32,596 bases of DNA from Nitrospirota bacterium (GTDB lineage: Bacteria; Nitrospirota; Thermodesulfovibrionia; UBA6902), in assembly GCA_016213945.1 (NCBI GenBank), contig JACQZF010000094.1:1-32596 (forward strand). Direction: 5' to 3'. The position numbers were made by a program, and so were the translations under genes. Numbering within the stretch: the first letter of the stretch is position 1; each line of letters begins with the position of its first letter. Of this stretch, positions 15,219 through 22,255 are shown one piece after another. A model generated the notes under the pieces. It was not told the DNA's origin and searched no databases. It worked only from the letters and a program-made list of their open reading frames with translations.

Positions 15219-15302
15219 ATGAGAATCAGAAAAAGATCCTGGACATTCATCCTTCGTAGTACCACGGAGAACGGAAGCCGGAATGACAGCTTGAGGCGTT
15301 AA
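15219..15302 (+). CDS. Small ORF of 27 codons with a strong RBS, possibly a gene relic
   Basis: ATG at 15219 is preceded by a perfect GAGGAGG at 15204-15210 (8-nt spacer) and a short palindrome AGTATA-GT-TATACT at about 15177-15190. The product MRIRKRSWTFILRSTT and onward is basic and has no recognised family. From about 15256 the sequence (GTACCACGGAGAACGGAAGC then CGGAATGACAGC) looks repeat-derived, so this may be the 5' end of a lost gene overwritten by a repeat. Its stop overlaps the end of the convergent kinase gene by 4 bases. The excellent RBS is the only reason to list it. In the rest of the gap 14997-15298 I see only the repeat at 15029. Confidence 0.3.
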   Translation: MRIRKRSWTFILRSTTENGSRNDSLRR

Positions 15303-17590
15303 CCGACTCCCGTGATTATGCAGTTCAACAGCTTGCTCAGCTCTTCAATTTCGTAAGGCTTGGTGATGATGCCGCAGAAGCCGTGTCTACTAAAATCGGA
15401 CAACACGGTATCAGTGGAGTAACCGCTTGATGCGATTGCCTTGACAGCGGGGTCCAGTTCGCGGAGTCTCTTTATGGTCTCCTGCCCTCCCATACCGCCG
15501 CGGATGGTCAGGTCCATCATTACCACATCAAAGGGTTTTGAAGATCCTCTTGCCTGCTGATAAAGCTCGATGGCCTCAACTCCGTCTTTGGCAAGCACGA
15601 CTTCGTAACCAAGCTGCTTGAGCATCTTTCCGATAGTCGTAAGCACGGTGTCATCATCATCCATCAGGAGCACCCTTCCTTCCCCTTTAAGGATTTTCTC
15701 CGTCCTTCTGCGGGCTAATGATAATTCCCCTTTGACCGCCGGCAGGTAAATGTAAAAAGTTGTCCCGGCCCCCACGTCCGATTCCACGCCGATATATCCG
15801 TAATGGTTTTTAATAATGGAGTAGGTGCTCGCAAGTCCAAGGCCGCTTCCCCTCTGTTTTGTTGTGAAATAGGGGTCGAATATCTTGGGGATATAATCTT
15901 TTGGAATGCCGACTCCTTCATCTTTTACGGTTATCAAAATATGGTCCCCGTTAGGAATGGGCAGTTTGCTCTGCGTCCCCAGGACCACATTCTCGGCCTT
16001 TATGCAGATGGTCCCGCCTTTGGGCATTGCCTGGATGGCGTTTATCACCAGGTTATAGATGACCTGATTCATCTGTCCCTCGTCGATCTCCACAAGCCAC
16101 AGGTCGTCAGGGATAAGAAATTCGCCGTTTACATTGGAGCCTTTTAACGCAAAGCTCGCGGAATCTTTTAATTGGCCTTTAATGGATGCTGTCTTTTTGA
16201 TCGGCATCCCGCCCTTCGAGAAAGTGAGAAGCTGGCCTGTCAGGTCCTTTGCGCGCCTGCACGCGTCTTCCGCGTCAGCCAGCACTTCATAGATGTTTTC
16301 ATTTGTATTGGCAGATATCTTAGCAAGCTTAATATTCCCGACGATTGTAGTCAGTATGTTATTAAAGTCATGGGCTATGCCGCCTGCCAGAATCCCTAAC
16401 GACTCCAATTTCTCGATTTTCAGTTGTTCATCCTCAAGTTTTTTACGCTCGGTTATGTCCCTGCAGACCCCCTGCTCTCCCTCGACGCTCCCCTCTTTGT
16501 TTAGATAGAAGTGAGAGTTGATGCTGACAATGATGGTGCTCCCGTCGCCTCTCCGAAGCTCTGCCTCAAAATTTGTGACCTTGCCTTTATTCGATAACCC
16601 CTGGAGCAAAAACTGTCTTTTATTCGGATATGCAAAGAACTCTGAAAAATCGTGTCCGATCAGGTCATCGGTAGATCCATATTTCAGCATCTTTGCCGCT
16701 GAAGGAGAGGCCCAGATAATACGGCCTTCCTTATCAGTGCGGTAGAAACCATCCTGCATCTGGTTGAAAACCGATTGCAGCTTCTCCTCGCTTTCTCGCA
16801 GCGCCTCTTCCGTCTGTCTGCGGAAGTCCATCTCCTGGCGGATCTTTCCATATCCGTCCTTGATGGCGGTGCTCATGGTGTTGAAATGTTTCGCAAGCTC
16901 TCCGAACTCTGTTTCATCTTTGTATGAAGTTGTGGAGCCGAACTTTCCGGACGCAATAAGCCTTGTGGCGTTTACAAGCTCGTTTATCGGGTTTGTAATG
17001 GATTTGGTCAGACTGACGGCAACCATGACGCCGAGGAAGAAAGTTACCAGGACTGTTATCAGAAGCATTATCTTTACATAACTCAGCCTCCTCATCGCGT
17101 CCCTTGTCAGATCTTCAAGGCTCTTACTCGCGCTGTGAGACATTTCCCCTGTGAGAGAGAGAAGGGTTTTACCTATTCCGGCAGCGTCCGATTTGAGCTT
17201 CTCCATTCTTTCCGCGTTCGCAGACACCGTTATGTAATAGCTCAACGAATTTCTGTAGTTTTCTATAAGCGCCTTAACATTTTCTATGCGTGACAACAGG
17301 CGTTGGGGGTGATGGCAGGAAGTGCATTTCTGCGCAGTACTTTCAAGGTCCGCCGCCTCATTAACTATAAAATCAAGCTCATTGGCATACGGGGTATTAA
17401 CGGTATAGAGGTCTGTCTGAACATTCTGGATTTTTATTATCAAAGACCGCCTGAGTTGCTCCACCTCCTGCAGGGTGACAATATTTTTTAACTCCGCTAT
17501 ATTGCTTGACATATACACAGTGGCTATCACTGTGCCGACAGTGAAGAACAAAAAAAGGGCAAATAGCGATAAGATAATTCTCTTTCTCAT
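15299..17590 (-). CDS. Hybrid sensor histidine kinase with periplasmic c-type heme motif (CxxCH)-HAMP-PAS-HisKA-HATPase-REC
   Basis: 763 residues. TM1 is at about 5-27 and TM2 at about 173-195, enclosing a periplasmic helical sensor with CTSCHH at 89-94, a CxxCH covalent heme c motif. Then follow HAMP (about 196-248), PAS (about 265-385, closing with VCRDITERKK), the HisKA phosphoacceptor His407 in GGIAHDFNN, and an HATPase with NLVINAIQAM (N box), DEGVGIP (G1) and GSGLGLA (G2). A C-terminal receiver (about 640-763) has MDDDD and the phospho-Asp in VVMMDLTIRGGMGG, plus the conserved Lys in TKPYE. There is no DNA-binding output, so a separate regulator or phosphotransferase must exist elsewhere. 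It lies 10 bp downstream of the PhnD-like gene and is probably cotranscribed with it. Heme attachment would require export and a cytochrome c maturation system. The sensor may respond to redox state or a gas. Confidence 0.92.
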   Translation of the reverse strand: MRKRIILSLFALFLFFTVGTVIATVYMSSNIAELKNIVTLQEVEQLRRSLIIKIQNVQTDLYTVNTPYANELDFIVNEAADLESTAQKCTSCHHPQRLLSRIENVKALIENYRNSLSYYITVSANAERMEKLKSDAAGIGKTLLSLTGEMSHSASKSLEDLTRDAMRRLSYVKIMLLITVLVTFFLGVMVAVSLTKSITNPINELVNATRLIASGKFGSTTSYKDETEFGELAKHFNTMSTAIKDGYGKIRQEMDFRRQTEEALRESEEKLQSVFNQMQDGFYRTDKEGRIIWASPSAAKMLKYGSTDDLIGHDFSEFFAYPNKRQFLLQGLSNKGKVTNFEAELRRGDGSTIIVSINSHFYLNKEGSVEGEQGVCRDITERKKLEDEQLKIEKLESLGILAGGIAHDFNNILTTIVGNIKLAKISANTNENIYEVLADAEDACRRAKDLTGQLLTFSKGGMPIKKTASIKGQLKDSASFALKGSNVNGEFLIPDDLWLVEIDEGQMNQVIYNLVINAIQAMPKGGTICIKAENVVLGTQSKLPIPNGDHILITVKDEGVGIPKDYIPKIFDPYFTTKQRGSGLGLASTYSIIKNHYGYIGVESDVGAGTTFYIYLPAVKGELSLARRRTEKILKGEGRVLLMDDDDTVLTTIGKMLKQLGYEVVLAKDGVEAIELYQQARGSSKPFDVVMMDLTIRGGMGGQETIKRLRELDPAVKAIASSGYSTDTVLSDFSRHGFCGIITKPYEIEELSKLLNCIITGVG

Positions 17591-17600
17591 TTAAATAATA

Positions 17601-18470
17601 CTACTTATTATCGTATTCGTAATTCACGGTATTTATCCCGGCCTCTTCAGCCATTTTTAATACCGGTTCATAATCGCTTTCTTTAGTTTCGATAAACCGC
17701 AGGGCGCCGAAATTTTTCAGGACTTCCTTGCCGTCAGGGTCGCTGTCCATGTCAAGCAGGGCGCGTTTGATGTCGGACTTGACCCCGAAGGGAATATCTT
17801 TTCTCAGCCCGAGGCCGTTTGACGGCACATCAGGGGATCTTGCAAGTATGGTCAGATTTTCTTTTATCTCCGGATTTTCCTTGATAAGCCTGTCAAGCAT
17901 GCTGTTTTTTGCACAGCCGATATCGGCCTTCTTATCAACGACCGCGTATATAGCGGCATCGTGGCTGCCTGCAAAATAGTATTCCTTAAAATAACCTTCT
18001 ATGTTTTTCACGCCGTGCTGTTTGAAATAAGCTTTCGGAAATACATATCCTGCCGTTGTTGCCTTGTCAACAAAAGCGATCGTCTTGTCTTTCATATCGG
18101 CAACGTCTTTGATGACGCTGGACTTATGAACAAATATGAGGCCATGATAGGTTGAGTTTCCGTCGAGGTTCACAGGCCTTGCGAGAAATTCGATATTCAG
18201 CTTTTTGATCGCCATTGCCCCGGTGAAACTTCCCCAGAACGCGCCATCCATTTTCTTTTTGTAAAAATTCTCAATGATATTGCCGTACCTTGAAAGGACA
18301 GTGAACTTTATTCTCACGCCGGTTTTCTTTTCTATATAAGCTCCGAGCGGTTTGTATCTCTCCAACTGTTTAAAAATGTTTTGCTCAGGGATGAGACCAA
18401 TGGTCAATTCAGCCGCATGGGAGAAACCGGAAAACATGAACACAAATAAAAAAACAAACAGATACTTCAT
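17601..18470 (-). CDS. PhnD-like phosphate/phosphonate-type periplasmic binding protein
   Basis: 289 residues with a clear signal peptide (MKYLFVFLFVFMFSGFSHAA, cleavage after about residue 20). The mature part begins LTIGLIPEQN, followed by the ABC-type phosphonate-binding family (PhnD/SsuA/TauA superfamily) features: YKPLGAYIEKKTGV, DGAFWGSFTGAM, a hinge segment VDKATTAGYVFPKAYF and ADIGCAKNSMLDRL. No permease or ATPase gene (PhnE/PhnC) is nearby. The next gene, 10 bp away, is a sensor kinase with a periplasmic domain, so it more likely acts as a ligand-presenting sensor subunit than a transport component. AAGGGG 7 nt before the ATG is a good RBS. The ligand is unknown. Confidence 0.87.
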   Translation of the reverse strand: MKYLFVFLFVFMFSGFSHAAELTIGLIPEQNIFKQLERYKPLGAYIEKKTGVRIKFTVLSRYGNIIENFYKKKMDGAFWGSFTGAMAIKKLNIEFLARPVNLDGNSTYHGLIFVHKSSVIKDVADMKDKTIAFVDKATTAGYVFPKAYFKQHGVKNIEGYFKEYYFAGSHDAAIYAVVDKKADIGCAKNSMLDRLIKENPEIKENLTILARSPDVPSNGLGLRKDIPFGVKSDIKRALLDMDSDPDGKEVLKNFGALRFIETKESDYEPVLKMAEEAGINTVNYEYDNK

Positions 18471-18555
18471 GAGTTATCCCCTTTAATTAATTATTTATTC
18501 CCCTATCTTAAATAGGCCGGCATTAATCCCTTCAAACAAGATTGCAATGGGTGAA

Positions 18556-18597
18556 AACACCTATAGTGTTGACACTTTAAATTTATAGCAATATACG
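18556..18597 (+). promoter_or_regulatory. Sigma70-type promoter candidate upstream of the cobalamin operon, with overlapping inverted repeat
   Basis: TTGACA at 18569-18574, a 17-nt spacer, and TATACG at 18592-18597. An inverted repeat AACAC-CTATA-GTGTT (18556-18570) overlaps the -35 box and could be an operator. A transcript from here would have a leader of about 48 nt without a well-placed Shine-Dalgarno. I find no cobalamin riboswitch (no B12-box-like segment) in this 180-bp interval. Confidence 0.45.
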
Positions 18598-18634
18598 GAG
18601 AAAAATCAAGGAAAATGGAAATCGCGCGGCAAGG

Positions 18635-18643
18635 TGGTATAAT
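18635..18643 (+). promoter_or_regulatory. Extended -10 (TGGTATAAT) directly before the cbiET start
   Basis: TGG plus a consensus TATAAT at 18638-18643 ends 8 nt before the GTG start at 18652. Transcription from this box would begin at or beside the start codon, that is, a leaderless mRNA. No consensus -35 is visible at the right distance, but the extended TGn can substitute for one. Confidence 0.4.
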
Positions 18644-18651
18644 ATCTGCTC

Positions 18652-19956
18652 GTGACTAAAATCCATCTCATAGGAATCGGTTATAAGCCGCTTGATAAAA
18701 AGGCAAAGGAAGCTATTTTAAGGTCGGATGTCATCCTTGCAAACAGTAGGCTCCTTGAGGTCTTCAAAGAGTATAGCGAGTACGAAAGCGTGAAGGGCCG
18801 GATCAAGGTTTTGGGAAGTATTCATGAAACCATGGAATATCTCAAAACTGAAGTGCCAAAGCGCGGAAGCGCGGAAGTTCAGAAAGCAACTATAAGCCTC
18901 CTCGCATCAGGCGACCCTATGTTCTTTGGCATCGGGAGGTTAATAACCGAAGAATTTGATAAAGACGCAGTTGAGATATATCCTGACCTTTCGAGTATCC
19001 AGATCGCATTCTCAAGGATAAAAGAGACATGGGGCGACGCTTTTTTTATGAGCGTCCACGGCGGCCCGGACCCGGCAAAGAGAAGAAGGCTTGAATATGA
19101 AATCGCCGACATTCCCCATCTGCTTGCAACGCACAATAAACTTGCCATCCTGACCGATAAAGAAAACAATCCTGCGAAGATTGCAAAAGCGCTTTCTGGA
19201 CCTTCTGCACTTTTGCACTTTTGCTCTTCCGCTCTTAAAATCTTCGTCTGCGAAAGGCTTGGCTACCCTAACGAGAAGGTCATCGAAGGGACCCCTGAAG
19301 AGATCGCTGGACGTTCCTTTGAACATCCGAATGTGGTCTTGATAATAAACAGCAAAAAGCAAAGGGCAAAGAGCATAGAGGAGGGATTTGTCTTCGGTCT
19401 TAAAGAAGACGATATCCTGCATTCAAGAGGGCTCATTACAAAAAATGAGGTGAGGGCTGTTACTTTACACAAATTAAGGCTCCCTCAAAAAGGCGTGTTC
19501 TGGGACATCGGCGCTGGTTCAGGGGCTGTATCTGTAGAGGCTGCGAGGCTGATGCCTGAGCTAAAAGTCTTTGCCGTCGAAAAAGACGAAGAGCAAATAA
19601 CCAACATCTCTTCAAATAAAAATAAATTCAGCGCCTTGAACATCAAGATCGTGAAAGGAGAGGCGCCTGAGGCCTTGAAAGGTTTACCTGCCCCGGACAG
19701 GATTTTTATCGGCGGCAGCAGCGGGATGCTCGAAAAAATAATAGACTCTATTCCCGCATCTCGCCTTTCGTCACTTATTGTTGTTATAAATGCAACTACG
19801 ATCGAGACGTTAAATGAAGCGATGCAATGTTTGGAGAGGGACCATTTCAGCGTGGACATCAGCGAGGTGTCGGTATCACGGTCAAAGATGGCCGGGAATA
19901 AAAGGCACATGAGCGCACTCAACCCGGTTTTTATTATCACAGGAGAAAAGGACTGA
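18652..19956 (+). CDS. cbiET: CbiE-CbiT fusion: (cobalt-)precorrin-6Y/7 C5,C15-methyltransferase and C12-decarboxylase (CobL type)
   Basis: 434 residues, the usual length for CobL/CbiET fusions. The N-terminal CbiE half starts with IHLIGIGYKP and has the tetrapyrrole-methylase LLASGDPMFFGIGRL. The C-terminal CbiT half starts near DDILHSRGLITKNEVRAVTL and has SAM motif I WDIGAGSGAVSVEAA and FAVEKDEEQ. It methylates C5 and C15 of the corrin ring and removes the C12 acetate as CO2, in the cytoplasm. The start is GTG, with no RBS closely upstream. Three short-period arrays are read through: 18851-18882 (VPKRGSAEVQ), 19202-19233 (PSALLHFCSSA) and 19351-19378 (KKQRAKS). The first gene of the operon, 1 base before cobI. 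Confidence 0.95.
   Translation: MTKIHLIGIGYKPLDKKAKEAILRSDVILANSRLLEVFKEYSEYESVKGRIKVLGSIHETMEYLKTEVPKRGSAEVQKATISLLASGDPMFFGIGRLITEEFDKDAVEIYPDLSSIQIAFSRIKETWGDAFFMSVHGGPDPAKRRRLEYEIADIPHLLATHNKLAILTDKENNPAKIAKALSGPSALLHFCSSALKIFVCERLGYPNEKVIEGTPEEIAGRSFEHPNVVLIINSKKQRAKSIEEGFVFGLKEDDILHSRGLITKNEVRAVTLHKLRLPQKGVFWDIGAGSGAVSVEAARLMPELKVFAVEKDEEQITNISSNKNKFSALNIKIVKGEAPEALKGLPAPDRIFIGGSSGMLEKIIDSIPASRLSSLIVVINATTIETLNEAMQCLERDHFSVDISEVSVSRSKMAGNKRHMSALNPVFIITGEKD
18851..18882. repeat. Octamer array inside cbiET (AAGTGCCA/AAGCGCGG)
   Basis: Units AAGTGCCA, AAGCGCGG, AAGCGCGG, AAGTTCAG. Read in frame within the CbiE half as VPKRGSAEVQK. The same word family in the same orientation is at 24921. 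Confidence 0.8.
19202..19233. repeat. Octamer array inside cbiET (CTTCTGCA type)
   Basis: Units CTTCTGCA, CTTTTGCA, CTTTTGCT, CTTCCGCT, then CTTAAAA. It is the inverted orientation of the AAGTGCAG word and the same vocabulary as 23680-23711. Confidence 0.83.
19351..19378. repeat. Heptamer array inside cbiET (AGCAAAG type)
   Basis: Units AGCAAAA, AGCAAAG, GGCAAAG, AGCATAG. Read as SKKQRAKSI in the linker between the CbiE and CbiT halves. Confidence 0.72.
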
Positions 19957-19957
19957 A

Positions 19958-20713
19958 ATGCAAGGCAAACTTACTGTAATCGGCGTTGGCCCCGGAGACC
20001 CGGAGCTGTTGACCATCAAGGGATTAAATGCTCTGAAAAATACAAAGGTGATCTGTGTTCCAAAGGGCAGGGAAGAAGGAAGCAGCCTCGCCCTTTCGAT
20101 TGTGAGAAAGATAGTAAACCTTGACGGCAAGGAAATTATCGAAGCCTATTTCCCGATGATTAAGACCAGAAGACAGAACACAGAAGACAGAACACAGAAG
20201 ACAGAACACAGAAGACAGACAAAAGCCGGACTTGACGCAGAGTGGAATGCGACAGTTGAAACTATTTCAGTTAGGTTAAAACAGGGCAGCGACGTTGCCT
20301 TCATTACTCTCGGCGACCCGACGATTTACAGCACCTTTTATTATTTATACGACAAACTTGTTGAACTGCTGCCTGATCTGAATATCGAGATAATCCCCGG
20401 AGTCTCTTCCATAACCGCGTCCGCTGCAAGGGCAAAAATTTCTTTAGGGCTCGCTGATGAAAAGATCGCCATACTGCCTGCAAATTATATGGGCGATCTC
20501 AGATCAATATTGGAAACATTTGACACTGTTGTGCTCATGAAAGTCCACAAGGTGTTTAATCAAATAGTGGAGCTGCTGCAGGAGATGAACTTGCTTGATC
20601 AGTCCGCTTATATTGTTCGGGCGGGCATGGATGAAGAAAAGATATTCAGAAACATCAAAGATGTCAGGCAGGAGGATTTGGACTATTTCTCTATGGTGAT
20701 AATAAGAAAATGA
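19958..20713 (+). CDS. cobI: Precorrin-2 / cobalt-factor II C20-methyltransferase
   Basis: 251 residues (CobI in the aerobic, CbiL in the anaerobic naming). It adds a methyl group at C20 of precorrin-2 or its cobalt complex. Family marks: VIGVGPGDPELLTIKGL at the N-terminus, the SAM-loop FITLGDPTIYSTFYYL, and IIPGVSSITASAA. AAAGGA about 7 nt before ATG is a good RBS. In the loop after YFPM, at about residues 69-87, a heptamer array (20168-20220) is read as RRQNTEDRTQKTEHRRQT, lengthening a loop that is normally short and acidic. It starts 1 base after cbiET and overlaps the HD gene by 4 bases. Confidence 0.93.
   Translation: MQGKLTVIGVGPGDPELLTIKGLNALKNTKVICVPKGREEGSSLALSIVRKIVNLDGKEIIEAYFPMIKTRRQNTEDRTQKTEHRRQTKAGLDAEWNATVETISVRLKQGSDVAFITLGDPTIYSTFYYLYDKLVELLPDLNIEIIPGVSSITASAARAKISLGLADEKIAILPANYMGDLRSILETFDTVVLMKVHKVFNQIVELLQEMNLLDQSAYIVRAGMDEEKIFRNIKDVRQEDLDYFSMVIIRK
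20168..20220. repeat. Heptamer array inside cobI, alternating AGAAGAC and AGAACAC
   Basis: Seven full units in strict alternation (AGAAGAC, AGAACAC, ...) plus a partial AGAC. The alternation makes a 14-base super-unit. It has no stop in any frame on either strand and is translated as RRQNTEDRTQKTEHRRQT. Confidence 0.93.
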
Positions 20714-21507
20714 CTCAGGATGATCTGCTTTACTTTAAAAACTGGTTTGCTGATTTCACAAAAACATATTATTCATCCAATGAGGAAGACCAGAGAAATA
20801 TTATGCTCAAGGTAACGCATACTCACAATGTCTGCAAAAACGTTGTTGAGATAGCAAAGGATTTGTCTATAGATAACAATCAAAAACTCCTCGCTGAAAC
20901 CGTTGCGTTGTTTCATGATGTCGGGAGGTTCCCTCAATACGCAAAATACAAGACCTTTAAAGACGCTGCTTCCGTCAGCCACGGGCGGTTAGGGGCGAAG
21001 ACCCTGATCGAGGAAAAAGTCCTGCAACGCATTCCTGCTGACGAACAAGCTTTAATTATAAATGCGGTGAAATTTCACGGCGTACTATTAATCCCAGGCG
21101 TGATGGATGAAAAAACCGTATTCCTGCTCAAGCTGATACGCGATGCGGATAAGCTTGATATACTGCGTGTGTTCATAGAATTCTACGAGGCGCCTGAAGA
21201 TGAAAAGGCGTCTGCCACTGCTCACGGGATGCCGGACACACCCGAGTATTCTAAAGACATGCTGCAAAATATCCATGAGAAAAAAATAGCGTCATATTCA
21301 AAAGCGAAAAATCAGAATGATTTCAGACTCATGAAGCTCTCGTGGGTCTATGATCTTCATTTTCAGGGCACGTTCAGATTGCTGCAAGAGCGGGACTGCA
21401 TAAACAGGATCGCGCAAAAGCTGCCTCAGACAGATGAGATACTTATGACAATAAAAAACATACAGCAATATATATCGGAAAGGCTACAGACTGTCCATGC
21501 AAAATAA
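20710..21507 (+). CDS. HD-domain phosphohydrolase embedded in the cobalamin operon
   Basis: 265 residues. The complete HD signature: His in THTHNVCKNV, the HD pair in LFHDVGRF, His in AVKFHGV, and Asp in IRDADKLDIL, so a two-metal phosphohydrolase is expected. There is no signal peptide and no other domain; it is longer than the HD protein at 566-1114 and not obviously its paralogue. It overlaps cobI by 4 bases and cobM by 11, so it is translated as part of the cobalamin operon. No cobalamin enzyme of the known pathway belongs to this family. A link to a phosphatase step (for example adenosylcobalamin phosphate or alpha-ribazole phosphate dephosphorylation) or to nucleotide turnover is speculation from position only. 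Confidence 0.85.
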   Translation: MTQDDLLYFKNWFADFTKTYYSSNEEDQRNIMLKVTHTHNVCKNVVEIAKDLSIDNNQKLLAETVALFHDVGRFPQYAKYKTFKDAASVSHGRLGAKTLIEEKVLQRIPADEQALIINAVKFHGVLLIPGVMDEKTVFLLKLIRDADKLDILRVFIEFYEAPEDEKASATAHGMPDTPEYSKDMLQNIHEKKIASYSKAKNQNDFRLMKLSWVYDLHFQGTFRLLQERDCINRIAQKLPQTDEILMTIKNIQQYISERLQTVHAK

Positions 21508-22255
21508 AATCTACTTTATCGGCGCGGGCCCCGGCGACCCGGAGTTAATTACTGTCAAGGGTAAAAAGCTCATTGACGACGCTGATGTGGTTATATATGC
21601 GGGAAGCCTCGTCAATCGCGCGCTGCTTGACGGGATCAAGGCAGAGATACATGATTCATCCGGCATGACGCTTGATGACATAATTAATCTAATTAAAAAA
21701 TCTTTTGATATCGGCAAACTCGTTGTCAGGCTACACACAGGCGATCCCGCCTTCTACAGCGCGATATCAGAACAAATAGAGAAACTGCGTGAGTTGAATA
21801 TCCCGTACGGAGTCGTCCCCGGCGTATCTTCCGCCTCGGCAGGCGCGGCAGCGCTAAGGCAGGAGCTTACCATTCCAGAGATAAGCCAGACAGTGATCTT
21901 CACGCGCATCGAGGGAAGGACCCCTGTTCCTGAAAAAGAAAGGCTCGGCGAGCTTGCAAAACACGACGCTTCAATGGTGATATTTTTAAGCGTCGGGATG
22001 ATTGAAAAAGTGAGGGCTGAATTACTTCAGGGTTATCCTGAAGACACGCCGGTTGCAATAATTGAAAAAGCATCCTGGCCTGAGCAGAGGGTTTTCAGAG
22101 GAACATTGAGAAACATTGTTGACATTGTTAAAGATGCTGGCATAAAAAAGACCGCGTTAATTTATGTAGGCGCCGCACTGAAGGCGTCTGAGGAACAACT
22201 GAAAAAAGAATCGAAACTCTATCACAAGGATTTCAAACATGAGTACAGAAAGTAG
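21497..22255 (+). CDS. cobM: (Cobalt-)precorrin-4 C11-methyltransferase
   Basis: 252 residues (CobM/CbiF). It methylates C11 of precorrin-4 using SAM. Marks: YFIGAGPGDPELITVKGKKL, VIYAGSLVN, the characteristic IHDSSGMTLDDI, VVRLHTGDPAFYSAI, VPGVSSASAGAAAL and TVIFTRIEGRTPVP. It is unaffected by repeats, unlike its neighbours. It overlaps the HD gene by 11 bases and the cbiG-cbiH gene by 17 bases. Confidence 0.95.
   Translation: MQNKIYFIGAGPGDPELITVKGKKLIDDADVVIYAGSLVNRALLDGIKAEIHDSSGMTLDDIINLIKKSFDIGKLVVRLHTGDPAFYSAISEQIEKLRELNIPYGVVPGVSSASAGAAALRQELTIPEISQTVIFTRIEGRTPVPEKERLGELAKHDASMVIFLSVGMIEKVRAELLQGYPEDTPVAIIEKASWPEQRVFRGTLRNIVDIVKDAGIKKTALIYVGAALKASEEQLKKESKLYHKDFKHEYRK

Noticed and set aside
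14649-15302. A 217-codon plus-strand ORF
   Set aside because: It is mostly antisense to the HIT gene and then crosses the palindromic repeat (giving the NHRDTEARRK peptide typical of translated repeats). Only its last 27 codons, with their own RBS, were kept as a possible small ORF.
18471-18651. Cobalamin riboswitch upstream of the cbi operon
   Set aside because: The interval is only 181 bp, and no B12-box or conserved riboswitch core was visible; only promoter-like boxes and small inverted repeats.
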